Of a stretch of 64,000 bases of DNA, positions 57,201-64,000 are shown one piece after another. The translations under genes were made by a program, and so were the position numbers. Under the pieces are notes generated by a model. It saw nothing but the letters and a program-made list of their open reading frames with translations. It made no database searches and was not told the DNA's origin. This DNA is from Paenibacillus kribbensis (GTDB lineage Bacteria; Bacillota; Bacilli; Paenibacillales; Paenibacillaceae). The stretch is from NCBI RefSeq assembly GCF_002240415.1, contig NZ_CP020028.1:3001501-3065500 (forward strand), written 5' to 3'. Within the stretch, counting starts at the first letter, position 1. Each line of letters starts with the position of its first letter.

Positions 57201-60200
57201 CTCCAACACGCCATCTGCACGCCAGCGCACCAAATCTCCTGTACGATAGCAGTATTCTCCGGGCCGGAATGGACTTTCAATAAACTTTTCCGCCGTGAGC
57301 TCGGACCGATTCAGATACCCGAGCGCCACGCCGTCGCCACCGACGATCAGTTCTCCCCATGCCCCGACAGGCTGCAGCTTTAACGAACGATTGACCACAT
57401 AAGCGGTCGAATGATGAATCGGACGTCCAATGGGAACAGACTGGGCTTGCGCTTCTGTAATGTCATAGGTGGTGGAAAAGGTGGTGTTCTCCGTCGGCCC
57501 GTAAGCATTGATCAATCGAAGGTGCGGGTACTCCTTCAGCACGCGATTGACGTGTGGTACGGATAATACATCGCCACCCACGAGCAATTCCTTCAAGGAA
57601 GCAAACACTCCAATGTCTTGCTGTGAATGCTGATTGAATAAAGCTGCGGTCATGAACATGGTGTTAATACGATACTTGTCAATGGTTTGTTTGAGCTTGG
57701 CGGCGTCCAAAATCGTGTCATGACTTACCACATACAGTTGGCCACCGTTCAGCAGCGTTCCCCAGATTTCAAACGTGGAAGCATCGAACACAACTGCTCC
57801 TATTTGCAGCATACGCGTATTTTCATCAAATGTGGCATAGCTTTGGTTTTTCACCAAACGCACGACATTGCGGTGCCCGATCATAACCCCCTTCGGCTTG
57901 CCTGTTGTACCAGAGGTATAGATGACATGCGCAAGATCTGAGGAAGATCCGTCCGTTGAGATCGCAGCAGATTCATCCGCATGAGTATTAAGTTCAGGTT
58001 CGCTGCTCCATTCTGGATCATCACTCAAAGCGATAACCGGAATACCCGGTTCAAAAAGAACCTGCTCGCGTCGCTGTACCAGTAACAGCTGAGCGCCGGA
58101 ATCCTCCAGTAAATAACGGATACGCTCCTCAGGATAATCGGCATCAATGGGAACATAGGCCCCTCCAGCCTTCAAAATCGCCAGCATACCGACGATCAGT
58201 TCAATAGAGCGCTCAGCCATAATCCCTACCCGCTGTATTTCCGGCTCCAAGCCGCGCCGTATCCCATGGGAAGCGAGTATGCGTGCCAGACGGTTGGAAC
58301 GTTCATTCAGCTCGCGGTAGGTAAGCTGTGTGCTCGCAAAGGTGATTGCCACCCGATCCGGCGATAGTGCTGCTTGCTCCTCGAACAGCACATGCACAGC
58401 TTGATCACACGGATACGGATAGTCTGCTGCTGTATCGTTAAATTGCTGCACAATCTGCTCTTTTTCTTGGGACGAAACGATTTCAATAGCCGAAAGAACG
58501 ATATCCGGCTGTTCTATTACCACATGGATAAGCTGCTGGAAATGCAACGCCAATCGTTCGATGGTCTCCCGCTTGTAGAGCCGGGTTCCATATTGAAGAC
58601 CGCAGATGATTTCCTCCCCATCTTCCAGCGCGAGCAGACTCAAATCAAATTTGGCCGTCGTTTGTTCACTCGGATAGGATGTCAATTGCAACCCTGCCAG
58701 CTGCTGCTCCTTTTGCTCCAGATTTTGCAGAGCAAACAGGGTATCAAATAACGGATTGCGGCTTAAATCTCGATCTACACCCAGCTTGTCTACCAGTTCT
58801 TCAAACGGATAATCCTGATGTCCAAAAGCCTTCAATGCGTTGTCCTTGACCTCCAGCACATAATCACGGAATGTTTTCCCGCCTTCCGGGTAATTGCGGA
58901 TCGCCAGTGTGTTCACGAACATCCCGATCAGACTGCCAAGATCAGCATGGGACCGTCCCGCAATCGGCGAACCGACAATAATATCCTCCTGTCCGCTGTA
59001 ATGGCTAAGCAAAGCTGTATAGGCAGCCAACAGCACCATATACAATGTTGATTCCGTCTGCATCGCAATTCTTCTTAATCCTTCGCTTTGCCGTTGATCG
59101 AGCGTAAATTCCAGCAAATCTCCTTCAAAGCTTCTCACCGCTGGACGCGGATAGTCGGTCGGTATATCCAGCACGGGTAGCTCTCCCGCGAAGGTATTCA
59201 GCCAGTAGCTTTCCTGCTCCCGGTAGCGTTCACTTTGCTGCTGCTCCTGTTGCCAAGCGGCGTAGTCCTTATACTGAATGCGCAGTGATGGCAGCGTGTC
59301 GCCTGCATATAAACGGATGAAATCCTGAATCAGCACATGGATAGAGGTGCCGTCCGAAATGATGTGGTGCATATCCAGCAGCAAAATATGATGCTCTGGA
59401 CTGATTACAATCAGGCCCACCCGGAGCAGCGGGGCCTGCGCCAGATCAAACGGCCGGACAAAATCATGTACCAGCTTATCTGTGTGCATCCGGTCGGCTC
59501 CGTCGGCCTGAAGCAGCTCGATGTGAAATGGAACCTCGTCATGCACCCGCTGGACAGGTTCGCCGTTCATGGTTTCAAAACTAGTACGCAATGTTTCATG
59601 ACGGGCAATAAGCTGGCGGAACGCTTTTTCCAGTGCCTTATAATCAAGTGAACCTGTCAGTGTCAGGGCGCCGGGGATGTTATAGCTAACTCCCGCTCCG
59701 TCAAGTTGATTGAGGATATACATCCGTTTTTGCGCTGAGGATACTGTATAAAACGGCTTGTTCTCTGCAACAGAGATGGATGCATAGGCGGTTTGCTCCA
59801 GCGTTTCAATCACCTGCGCAAGCTGTTCAATCGTCGGATGCTCAAACAAATCCTTTAGCTGCAGATTTTTATGCAATTTCTTATGGATAAGCGATATGAC
59901 ATGTGTCGCCCGCAGGGAATGACCGCCTGCTTCAAAAAAATTCTCCTTCCTTCCAATGCGCTCAAGCTCCAGCACTTCTTGCCAAATACTCGCGAGCTGT
60001 TCTTCCAATGGAGTTTGAGGAGGTATATATGCTGCGCCTGAGTTTACACTTCCCTCCGGCTGCGGCAACGCCCGGCGATCCACCTTGCCATTGGGCGTCA
60101 GCGGCAATTGCTCCAGCTGCACAAAATACGACGGCACCATGTAGCCCGGCAGCTCCTGGCTCAACGCGCTGCGCAGCTCATTTGCCGCTACATCCGCATG

Positions 60201-62516
60201 GGTCACCACATAAGCGCAGAGCTGCTTTTGCCCCTGCTCGTCCTCACGTGCAATCACGACGGCTTCTCGCACTGCCTCCAGCTTCAACAGCTGTGCTGCC
60301 ACCTCGCCCAGCTCGATCCGGTAGCCCCGGATTTTCACCTGGGCGTCAATCCGTCCCTTGTATTCCAGCGTCCCGTCCGTATTCCAACGCACCAGATCCC
60401 CTGTGCGATAGCAGCGTTCTCCGCTGCGGAACGGACTGTCGATGAACTTTTCGGTCGTCAGGTCCGGACGGTTGCGGTATCCACGTGCCACCCCGTCACC
60501 GCCGACGATCAGCTCTCCCCACGCCCCGACAGGCTGCAGCTGCATCGAACGGTCCACGACATACGCCGTCGAGTTATGGATCGGGCTGCCAATCGGCACC
60601 GATTCGGATTGCACGCCAGTAATCGCATGCGTGGTGGAAAAGGTCGTATTTTCCGTCGGGCCGTAGCCGTTGATAATCCGCAGGGACGGATAAGCATCCA
60701 GCACCCGATTAATGTGCGGTACGGACAGCACATCCCCGCCGACCAGCAGCTCCCGTATTCCCTCGAACAGCTCCAGATCCTGCTGGGACAGCTGGTTAAA
60801 GAGCGGTGCCGTCAGCCACATCGTTGTAATGCCGTGATTGCGCACGGCTTCCTTCAGCTTGGGTGCGTCTAAAATGACATCCTGACTCACCAGCACCAGC
60901 TGTCCACCGTTCAATAGCGCTCCCCATATTTCGAAGGTGGACGCATCAAAGACAACGGCACCGGTCTGCAAAATGCGCGTGTCGGCATCCAATTGCGCAT
61001 AGTTTGTATTTTTCACCAAACGTACGACATTGCGGTGCTCCACCATAACCCCTTTGGGCTGGCCTGTTGTCCCTGAGGTGTACATAATGTATGCCAGGCG
61101 ATCAGCAGCGGTCGCCTTCGAGTGTTCTCCAGCTGTGTAAGCCTGTTGTATCTGTTCTGCTTGTTCTGATTGCGTAGCTTCTGGTTGAATGGTTTCTGGT
61201 TGTGTCGTTGTAGTAGAAGCAAGCTCGGAACTAGCGGAAATGGAATAGAGCGGGTTTAGGCAGTCTACGTATCCCATATCAGCCGTGCCAGTATACGTCC
61301 CGTGATCATTTGGCAAAACGGGATTGCAACGATCAGCCTCATCCATTCCATAGATTGCGGAATCGCTCAGGTCGAGCACAGTCCCGGCAAAATCAACGGG
61401 CCGATGCTCCATTCGCTGTACCAGCAGTATGTTTGCACCGGAATCCTCCAGCAAATAGCGTACACGTTCATTCGGATAATCGGAGTCAATCGGCACATAC
61501 GCTCCGCCTGCTTTGAGAATCGCAAGCATACCGACGATCATTTCAATCGAGCGTTCAGCCACAATGCCAACCGTCTGCTCGGTGCAGATTCCCAGCTTAC
61601 GCAATGTATGAGCCATACGGCTCGCTTTTTCGTTCAATTCTCCATAGGTCAGCCTGTCTTGTCCGTACACCACTGCCACCTGCTGTGGTGTCTGCTGCGC
61701 CTGTTCCTCAAACAACGCATGTATGGACGCATGACGCGGATAATCCGCAGCTGTATCGTTGAAGGTATAAACCAGTTGCTCCACTTCTTGCTCTGACAGC
61801 ACTTGTGCTGCGGAAATCGCCAGCTCTGGCTGATGCAAAACAATGGTGTACAACCGCAACAGCTGCTCAACAAAGCGTTCAATCGTTGCCTCGCTATAAC
61901 GGTCGCTACTATACTTCACATTCAGGGAAACGGCTGCATTTTCCCATTGAAATTGAAAATCCAGCTCAGACTGTACATGATTCAAAAAATCAGAAATATG
62001 AATATTTTGCATAGATATCGAGGTGTGAATAAGAGGCTTGTCATCCTCGCTGCGTGGAATTTCCAGTCCTTCGGTATAGCTCCAAAAGGGAATATTTTGG
62101 TGTTCAATCGCTTCGCTGACAGAGGTTTTGATTAGAGCCAGCAAAGTTTTGAAGGATGTGGTGGAATCCAGCGTGTTTTTTAGTAAAAGTAGATGATTGA
62201 TCGGCTTTGTTGCACTGTTGCCAGATTTGGCTACCGGAATGCCCAGCAGCACACGTTCCTCACCTGTGTATTTATGTAATAGGCTTTCTACTCCAGCCAG
62301 CAGAACCATAAACACTGCCCATGGAGCGCCACCTGTTATAGAGGATATTCGCCCGGAAATTTCAGATGGAAATGTGAGCGTGTACGTATGGGAATTTGAA
62401 TTCGTTGTATTTGCATCCTTGGATACGTTGTTGGTATATGGCAGGCAAATGATATGATCCTCAGGTTCCAGCTTATGACTCCAGTAATTTTTTTCCTTCT
62501 CAAATAAGGCTTTCAT
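51204..62516 (-). CDS. Three-module NRPS with terminal thioesterase, tridecaptin-type candidate
   Basis: 3770 residues. Order: C-terminal half of a C domain without HHxxxDG (1-230); A1 (about 265-800), T1 (GGHSL, Ser867); C2 (about 922-1350, MHHIISDGTS); A2, T2 (GGDSI); E (HHLVVDGVSW); C3 (HHIVMDG); A3; T3 (GGHSL); TE (GYSIGG). Code residues read by eye: A1 DAFWLGGTFK (Val), A2 DAFFLGATFK (branched aliphatic, probably Ile, epimerised by E), A3 DVWHFSLVDK (Ser). A1 carries an 86-residue insertion rich in Thr/Gln/Glu before its A3 motif. AGGAGGG precedes the ATG. It releases a linear or cyclic peptide through TE. Confidence 0.92.
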   Translation of the reverse strand: MKALFEKEKNYWSHKLEPEDHIICLPYTNNVSKDANTTNSNSHTYTLTFPSEISGRISSITGGAPWAVFMVLLAGVESLLHKYTGEERVLLGIPVAKSGNSATKPINHLLLLKNTLDSTTSFKTLLALIKTSVSEAIEHQNIPFWSYTEGLEIPRSEDDKPLIHTSISMQNIHISDFLNHVQSELDFQFQWENAAVSLNVKYSSDRYSEATIERFVEQLLRLYTIVLHQPELAISAAQVLSEQEVEQLVYTFNDTAADYPRHASIHALFEEQAQQTPQQVAVVYGQDRLTYGELNEKASRMAHTLRKLGICTEQTVGIVAERSIEMIVGMLAILKAGGAYVPIDSDYPNERVRYLLEDSGANILLVQRMEHRPVDFAGTVLDLSDSAIYGMDEADRCNPVLPNDHGTYTGTADMGYVDCLNPLYSISASSELASTTTTQPETIQPEATQSEQAEQIQQAYTAGEHSKATAADRLAYIMYTSGTTGQPKGVMVEHRNVVRLVKNTNYAQLDADTRILQTGAVVFDASTFEIWGALLNGGQLVLVSQDVILDAPKLKEAVRNHGITTMWLTAPLFNQLSQQDLELFEGIRELLVGGDVLSVPHINRVLDAYPSLRIINGYGPTENTTFSTTHAITGVQSESVPIGSPIHNSTAYVVDRSMQLQPVGAWGELIVGGDGVARGYRNRPDLTTEKFIDSPFRSGERCYRTGDLVRWNTDGTLEYKGRIDAQVKIRGYRIELGEVAAQLLKLEAVREAVVIAREDEQGQKQLCAYVVTHADVAANELRSALSQELPGYMVPSYFVQLEQLPLTPNGKVDRRALPQPEGSVNSGAAYIPPQTPLEEQLASIWQEVLELERIGRKENFFEAGGHSLRATHVISLIHKKLHKNLQLKDLFEHPTIEQLAQVIETLEQTAYASISVAENKPFYTVSSAQKRMYILNQLDGAGVSYNIPGALTLTGSLDYKALEKAFRQLIARHETLRTSFETMNGEPVQRVHDEVPFHIELLQADGADRMHTDKLVHDFVRPFDLAQAPLLRVGLIVISPEHHILLLDMHHIISDGTSIHVLIQDFIRLYAGDTLPSLRIQYKDYAAWQQEQQQSERYREQESYWLNTFAGELPVLDIPTDYPRPAVRSFEGDLLEFTLDQRQSEGLRRIAMQTESTLYMVLLAAYTALLSHYSGQEDIIVGSPIAGRSHADLGSLIGMFVNTLAIRNYPEGGKTFRDYVLEVKDNALKAFGHQDYPFEELVDKLGVDRDLSRNPLFDTLFALQNLEQKEQQLAGLQLTSYPSEQTTAKFDLSLLALEDGEEIICGLQYGTRLYKRETIERLALHFQQLIHVVIEQPDIVLSAIEIVSSQEKEQIVQQFNDTAADYPYPCDQAVHVLFEEQAALSPDRVAITFASTQLTYRELNERSNRLARILASHGIRRGLEPEIQRVGIMAERSIELIVGMLAILKAGGAYVPIDADYPEERIRYLLEDSGAQLLLVQRREQVLFEPGIPVIALSDDPEWSSEPELNTHADESAAISTDGSSSDLAHVIYTSGTTGKPKGVMIGHRNVVRLVKNQSYATFDENTRMLQIGAVVFDASTFEIWGTLLNGGQLYVVSHDTILDAAKLKQTIDKYRINTMFMTAALFNQHSQQDIGVFASLKELLVGGDVLSVPHVNRVLKEYPHLRLINAYGPTENTTFSTTYDITEAQAQSVPIGRPIHHSTAYVVNRSLKLQPVGAWGELIVGGDGVALGYLNRSELTAEKFIESPFRPGEYCYRTGDLVRWRADGVLEYKGRMDEQVKIRGYRIELGEIETRLSTIAGVKESVVTVQQDDNGQKQLCAYFVTDSELSASDIRNVLSQDLPGYMVPSYFVQLSRLPLTPNGKVDRKALPAPEHNVDTGVNYVAPETAIQQALAAAWGAILGIRQVGIQDNFFHLGGDSIKAIQVSSRLFQAGYKLDMKDLFKYPTIAGLSPYIQPVNRLAKQGEVTGNVVLTPVQRWFFEQQAAEPHYFNQSVMLYRQEGYDEQALRQALDQITAHHDALRMVFRSSENRYIAWNRGVGEGEPYDLESFDYRDFATSEKDLAKIIETKCNEIQSGISLSEGPLMRLGLFRCPDGDHLLIVIHHLVVDGVSWRILFEDLATAYEQASKGERVIQLPHKTDSFQTWAEQLHAYANSPAIERERAYWKELAQAELVSLPQDYGHNEHEKPLMGDSESVTAVWTSEETEQLLKQANRAYRTEVNDLLLTAVGMALQAWCGNERFLIHLEGHGREAIFPEADITRTVGWFTSQYPVLLDMAEEQSLSQRIKHVKEGLRGIPQKGIGYGVLKYLADRQGQAASIALFEADPEISFNYLGQFDQDMKGNDLQSSPYSGGMPLSPTMARTYTLDFGGIISGGQLGLTISYSRTSYRAETIERLARLLESSLREILAHCIHKEHPELTPSDISYKGMSIEGLDSLLSEMGTAGEVDNIYTLTPMQKGMLFHSQLDSQAAMNDAYFEQVSYDMRDQLDIRAFADSLNILVRRHEALRTHFYFGRDTEPLQVVYRSRDCGFYYEDLRELDVETRDTWLKSFKLEDKARGFDLRRDVLLRVAVLRTGEDSYHFVWSFHHIVMDGWCLSLVNKEVFESYAALQEGRVPELAPAVPYSSFIEWLEAQDREASADYWRSYLSGYEQQTALPAVKTGRKNEGYTASDWVTDLEHELTLRVEETAKRYQVTMNTLLQTAWGIVLQKYNNHNDVVFGSVVSGRPSDIIGVEDIIGLFINTIPVRVRTEPGETFAEVMKNMQEQALASHTYDTYPLFEIQALTDQKQDLINHIMVFENYPVDEQVEELGNDGQSTFTISNVVATEQTNYDLSVVVMPGEGIKIRFMYNALSYDQAGIERLYGHFVRLLEQILLNPNVCVEELELVTAAEKQQITGEFNDTASAYPRNQTIHKLFEEQAERTPDHVAVVLGHQSLTYRELNERANRLARTLRAEGVQPDQPVGILVQRSLEMIVGIYAILKAGGAYVPIDPEYPVDRIRFMLEDSGAKLVLTQAQVAEQASLSFDGQVLVLDGPEQDGKDIYHEDGSNLEPLAGPHHVAYVIYTSGSTGKPKGVMVEHHSVINRILWMHDRYGLGAEDTILQKTTFTFDVSVWELFWWSMVGSKVSLLPVGGEKNPEDIVDAIARNGVTTMHFVPAMLHAFLEYVEQQPREVIQAKLGTLRHVFASGEALPLQYVARFQRLVSSLAGAKLINLYGPTEATVDVSYFDCEPTEEYTVIPIGKPIQNIRLYIVKEGTEQLQPIGVAGELCIGGVGVARGYLNRPELTAEKFVVDPFAGGEAGYERMYRTGDLARWMPNGDIEYLGRIDHQVKIRGYRIELGEVEARLASVPSVRDSVVIALQDGAGQQQLCAYFTADEQLTIREIRSALFAALPGYMIPSAFVQLDRIPLTTNGKIDRKALPVPDKALHTGTEYVAPRTDVEQLLAAIWQEVLEIPQVGIHDDFFTLGGHSLKVLELVRKVHLATDIELPIRSVLEFPTIEEQALALLKSDLEYKADSPIIRLNEHGPVSIFCFPPMLGYGLSFAELAKQLDQDAVVYGLEFVEDAADEHEMLTRYVDLIVSTQAQGPYVLLGYSIGGNLAHKVADTLERQGHAVSDIFMLDSVKRTEARPFTAEETEHDIHAMLEQVPESYRELLNDTYQRKMIAYAVYGNQLVNTETVQANIHGFVAVGSEMVKGTGDNRLLWKDATQGSYEEHSLIGSHYELLEPGFVEENAKCIRAAIQSIARSTGQNMALGSSKSMVDDMSGIR

Positions 62517-62621
62517 GACATCCCTCCTGCTTCATAGGGTCGTACCCCGGTTGGAATGGTGCTTTGATGCGTAATTGAGCGTTGTTACGTAAATGAACAT
62601 GGTGTTGGAAAAATAATACTT

Positions 62622-62657
62622 TGCAGGCAAGGGCAGCGGACAAGCGCCGCCCCCTGC
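62622..62657 (-). terminator. Intrinsic-terminator-like hairpin between the two NRPS genes
   Basis: On the minus strand GCAGG, GGGCGGCG and their complements form a stem-loop (loop about six bases), followed by a T-rich stretch ATTATTTTTCC. It is located 39-74 bases after the upstream NRPS stop and 106 bases before the next NRPS start. Confidence 0.55.
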
Positions 62658-62695
62658 ACACACAAAGTGAAATCATTGCATTTTAGAAAACGGAT

Positions 62696-64000
62696 TTAGA
62701 AAACAAAGTCGATGGAATCCGGTGAAAAGCCTTCTGGCTGCTCGTTCGAGCTCACCTGAATATCGCTTAACAGCAAATCTGAATTTGCCCCAACCTGTGA
62801 CAGAATCGCTAACAAATCTTCCGTTAATCGTTCAATAGCCTCTGCCCCAAACAGCTTCGTGCAATATTCAAAGGAACCCTTGATCACCCCGTCTTCATCA
62901 CTCATGGATAAGGTCAAATCGAATTTGGAGATACTGTGCTCCTGAACATACGGACTGAAGGACAAGGTCTCAAGCTTCGCTTCCTGCGACTCCGTATTTT
63001 GCAGCACAAACATCGTGTCAAACAATGGGTTGCGGCTTGCATCCCGTGCTACATCGAGTTTTTCCACCAACTCTTCAAGTGGATAATCCTGATGCTCGAA
63101 GGCTTGCAGCGTACGATCTCTGGCTTCCAGCAGGTAGCTGTGGAACGTTTGGCTGCCCTTCGGCTGATGCCGGATCGCTAGCGTATTGACGAACATTCCG
63201 ATCAGTGGCTCCAGCTCAGGCAGCAAGCGGCCTGCTACCGGAGTACCGATGATCAAATCGTCCTGACCGCTGTACTTGGACAGCAGAACGGTGTAGGCGC
63301 TCAAAAGTACCATGTACAGCGTGCTTCCGGTCTGTGCCACCATTCGATGCAGCTGCTCGGATACATTCGGATCAACTGTAAATTCATACAGCGCACCCTC
63401 GAAGCTGCGGGCAGCAGGTCTCGGATAAGCAATCGGCAGATCCAGTACCGGTAATTCTCCGGCTAAATGCTCCAGCCAGAAGTGTTCCCGACGTTGGTAT
63501 GACTCGCGCTGCATTTCCTGCTGCTGCCACACGGCATAATCCTTGTACTGAATTTGCAATGGCTCCAATTCCCGTCCCTCGTACAGCTGTACCAGTTCCT
63601 GCACGATATTGTTAGACGATACTCCATCCGAAATGATATGGTGCATGTCGTACATCAAAACGTGGCGCTCCGGTCCGGTTTGAATGAGGCGAACACGCAG
63701 CAGCGGTGCCTGCCGAAGATCAAAGCTGCGTACAAAAGACTCGATATACGCTTCGGTTTCGGATTCATCCACCTGCAGGCGCTCTACTGCAAACTCAACC
63801 TGATCGTAAACCCGCTGAACGACCTCGCCTTCCACCATCTCAAAGGAAGTCCGCAGCGTTTCATGACGGGCAATTAACTGGGTGAACGCATCCTCCAGCC
63901 GATCTGCCTGAAGCGGCCCTTCTACCGTTAACACACCCGGCATGTTGTAGCTGACATCCCCACCTTCCAGATGGCTTAGGATGTACAGCCGTTTTTGAGC
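62696..64000 (-). CDS. C-terminal condensation domain of upstream NRPS (partial)
   Basis: Open to the window edge; at least 434 residues. It starts inside the C1 motif (AQKRLYILSHLEGGDVSYNM), contains the active-site motif MHHIISDGVSS and runs through EELVEKLDVARDASRNPLFDT to a 20-residue tail ending DSIDFVF. A full, apparently active C domain is thus the last domain of the upstream enzyme, with no A or T after it. It should transfer the growing peptide to the first residue loaded on the next protein, whose N-terminus is a half-C domain. Confidence 0.9.
   Translation of the reverse strand, partial: AQKRLYILSHLEGGDVSYNMPGVLTVEGPLQADRLEDAFTQLIARHETLRTSFEMVEGEVVQRVYDQVEFAVERLQVDESETEAYIESFVRSFDLRQAPLLRVRLIQTGPERHVLMYDMHHIISDGVSSNNIVQELVQLYEGRELEPLQIQYKDYAVWQQQEMQRESYQRREHFWLEHLAGELPVLDLPIAYPRPAARSFEGALYEFTVDPNVSEQLHRMVAQTGSTLYMVLLSAYTVLLSKYSGQDDLIIGTPVAGRLLPELEPLIGMFVNTLAIRHQPKGSQTFHSYLLEARDRTLQAFEHQDYPLEELVEKLDVARDASRNPLFDTMFVLQNTESQEAKLETLSFSPYVQEHSISKFDLTLSMSDEDGVIKGSFEYCTKLFGAEAIERLTEDLLAILSQVGANSDLLLSDIQVSSNEQPEGFSPDSIDFVF

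Overview
The window looks like chromosomal DNA of a spore-forming Firmicute of the Paenibacillus polymyxa/terrae type. The basis is moderate G+C, strong AGGAGG ribosome binding sites, many TTG and GTG starts, sporulation-linked families (GerW/YtfJ, YheC/D-like ATP-grasp), OmpR-type two-component pairs, and a lipopeptide-type NRPS locus at the right edge. No rRNA, tRNA, CRISPR array, prophage or insertion sequence was seen. The species is inferred, not proven.

Layout. 1-7.3 kb: end of an unrecognised enzyme, a YeeI/YebC-type regulator, a BcrC-type phosphatase, a two-component system, a secreted phosphoesterase and a spermidine-synthase-like protein. 7.3-16 kb: a P-loop kinase-like protein, a PfkB sugar kinase, a GH27 alpha-galactosidase, TrhO, a ROK repressor/MFS transporter/sugar acetyltransferase operon and an AEC transporter. 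16-25 kb: a giant tandem P-type ATPase (1558 aa) with a dead N-terminal half, flanked by small membrane proteins and a polyphosphate kinase, then GerW. 25-28 kb: ABC ATPase, oxalate decarboxylase, DUF421 protein. 28-33 kb: ATP-grasp, glycosyltransferases, a sugar-phosphate guanylyltransferase-like protein and an M14-like hydrolase, probably a spore or cell-surface glycan locus. 33-38 kb: NlpC/P60 hydrolase, a second two-component system, a PAP2 phosphatase and a GNAT protein.

38-47.7 kb: a YidC-type insertase preceded by a short translated membrane ORF that overlaps its start and contains a hairpin hiding its Shine-Dalgarno site; a beta-propeller protein; nadA divergent from nifS-niaR with a palindromic operator; an XRE regulator with a hydrolase; greA; two small proteins. 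47.8-64 kb: a 1009-aa secreted multidomain protein, then a three-module NRPS (half-C, A-T, C-A-T-E, C-A-T-TE) and the 3' end of the upstream NRPS. By specificity-code reading the last three residues are Val, an aliphatic residue (probably D-Ile/allo-Ile) and Ser, which resembles the tail of tridecaptin-type linear lipopeptides.

The most interesting signal is the leader ORF at 38989-39309. It combines a perfect Shine-Dalgarno site, an N-terminal membrane segment, a basic-then-acidic segment, and a 14-bp stem that sequesters the yidC ribosome binding site, placed where a ribosome stalled at the acidic segment would open it. This is the architecture of MifM-YidC2 regulation in Bacillus subtilis, here with a sequence I do not recognise.
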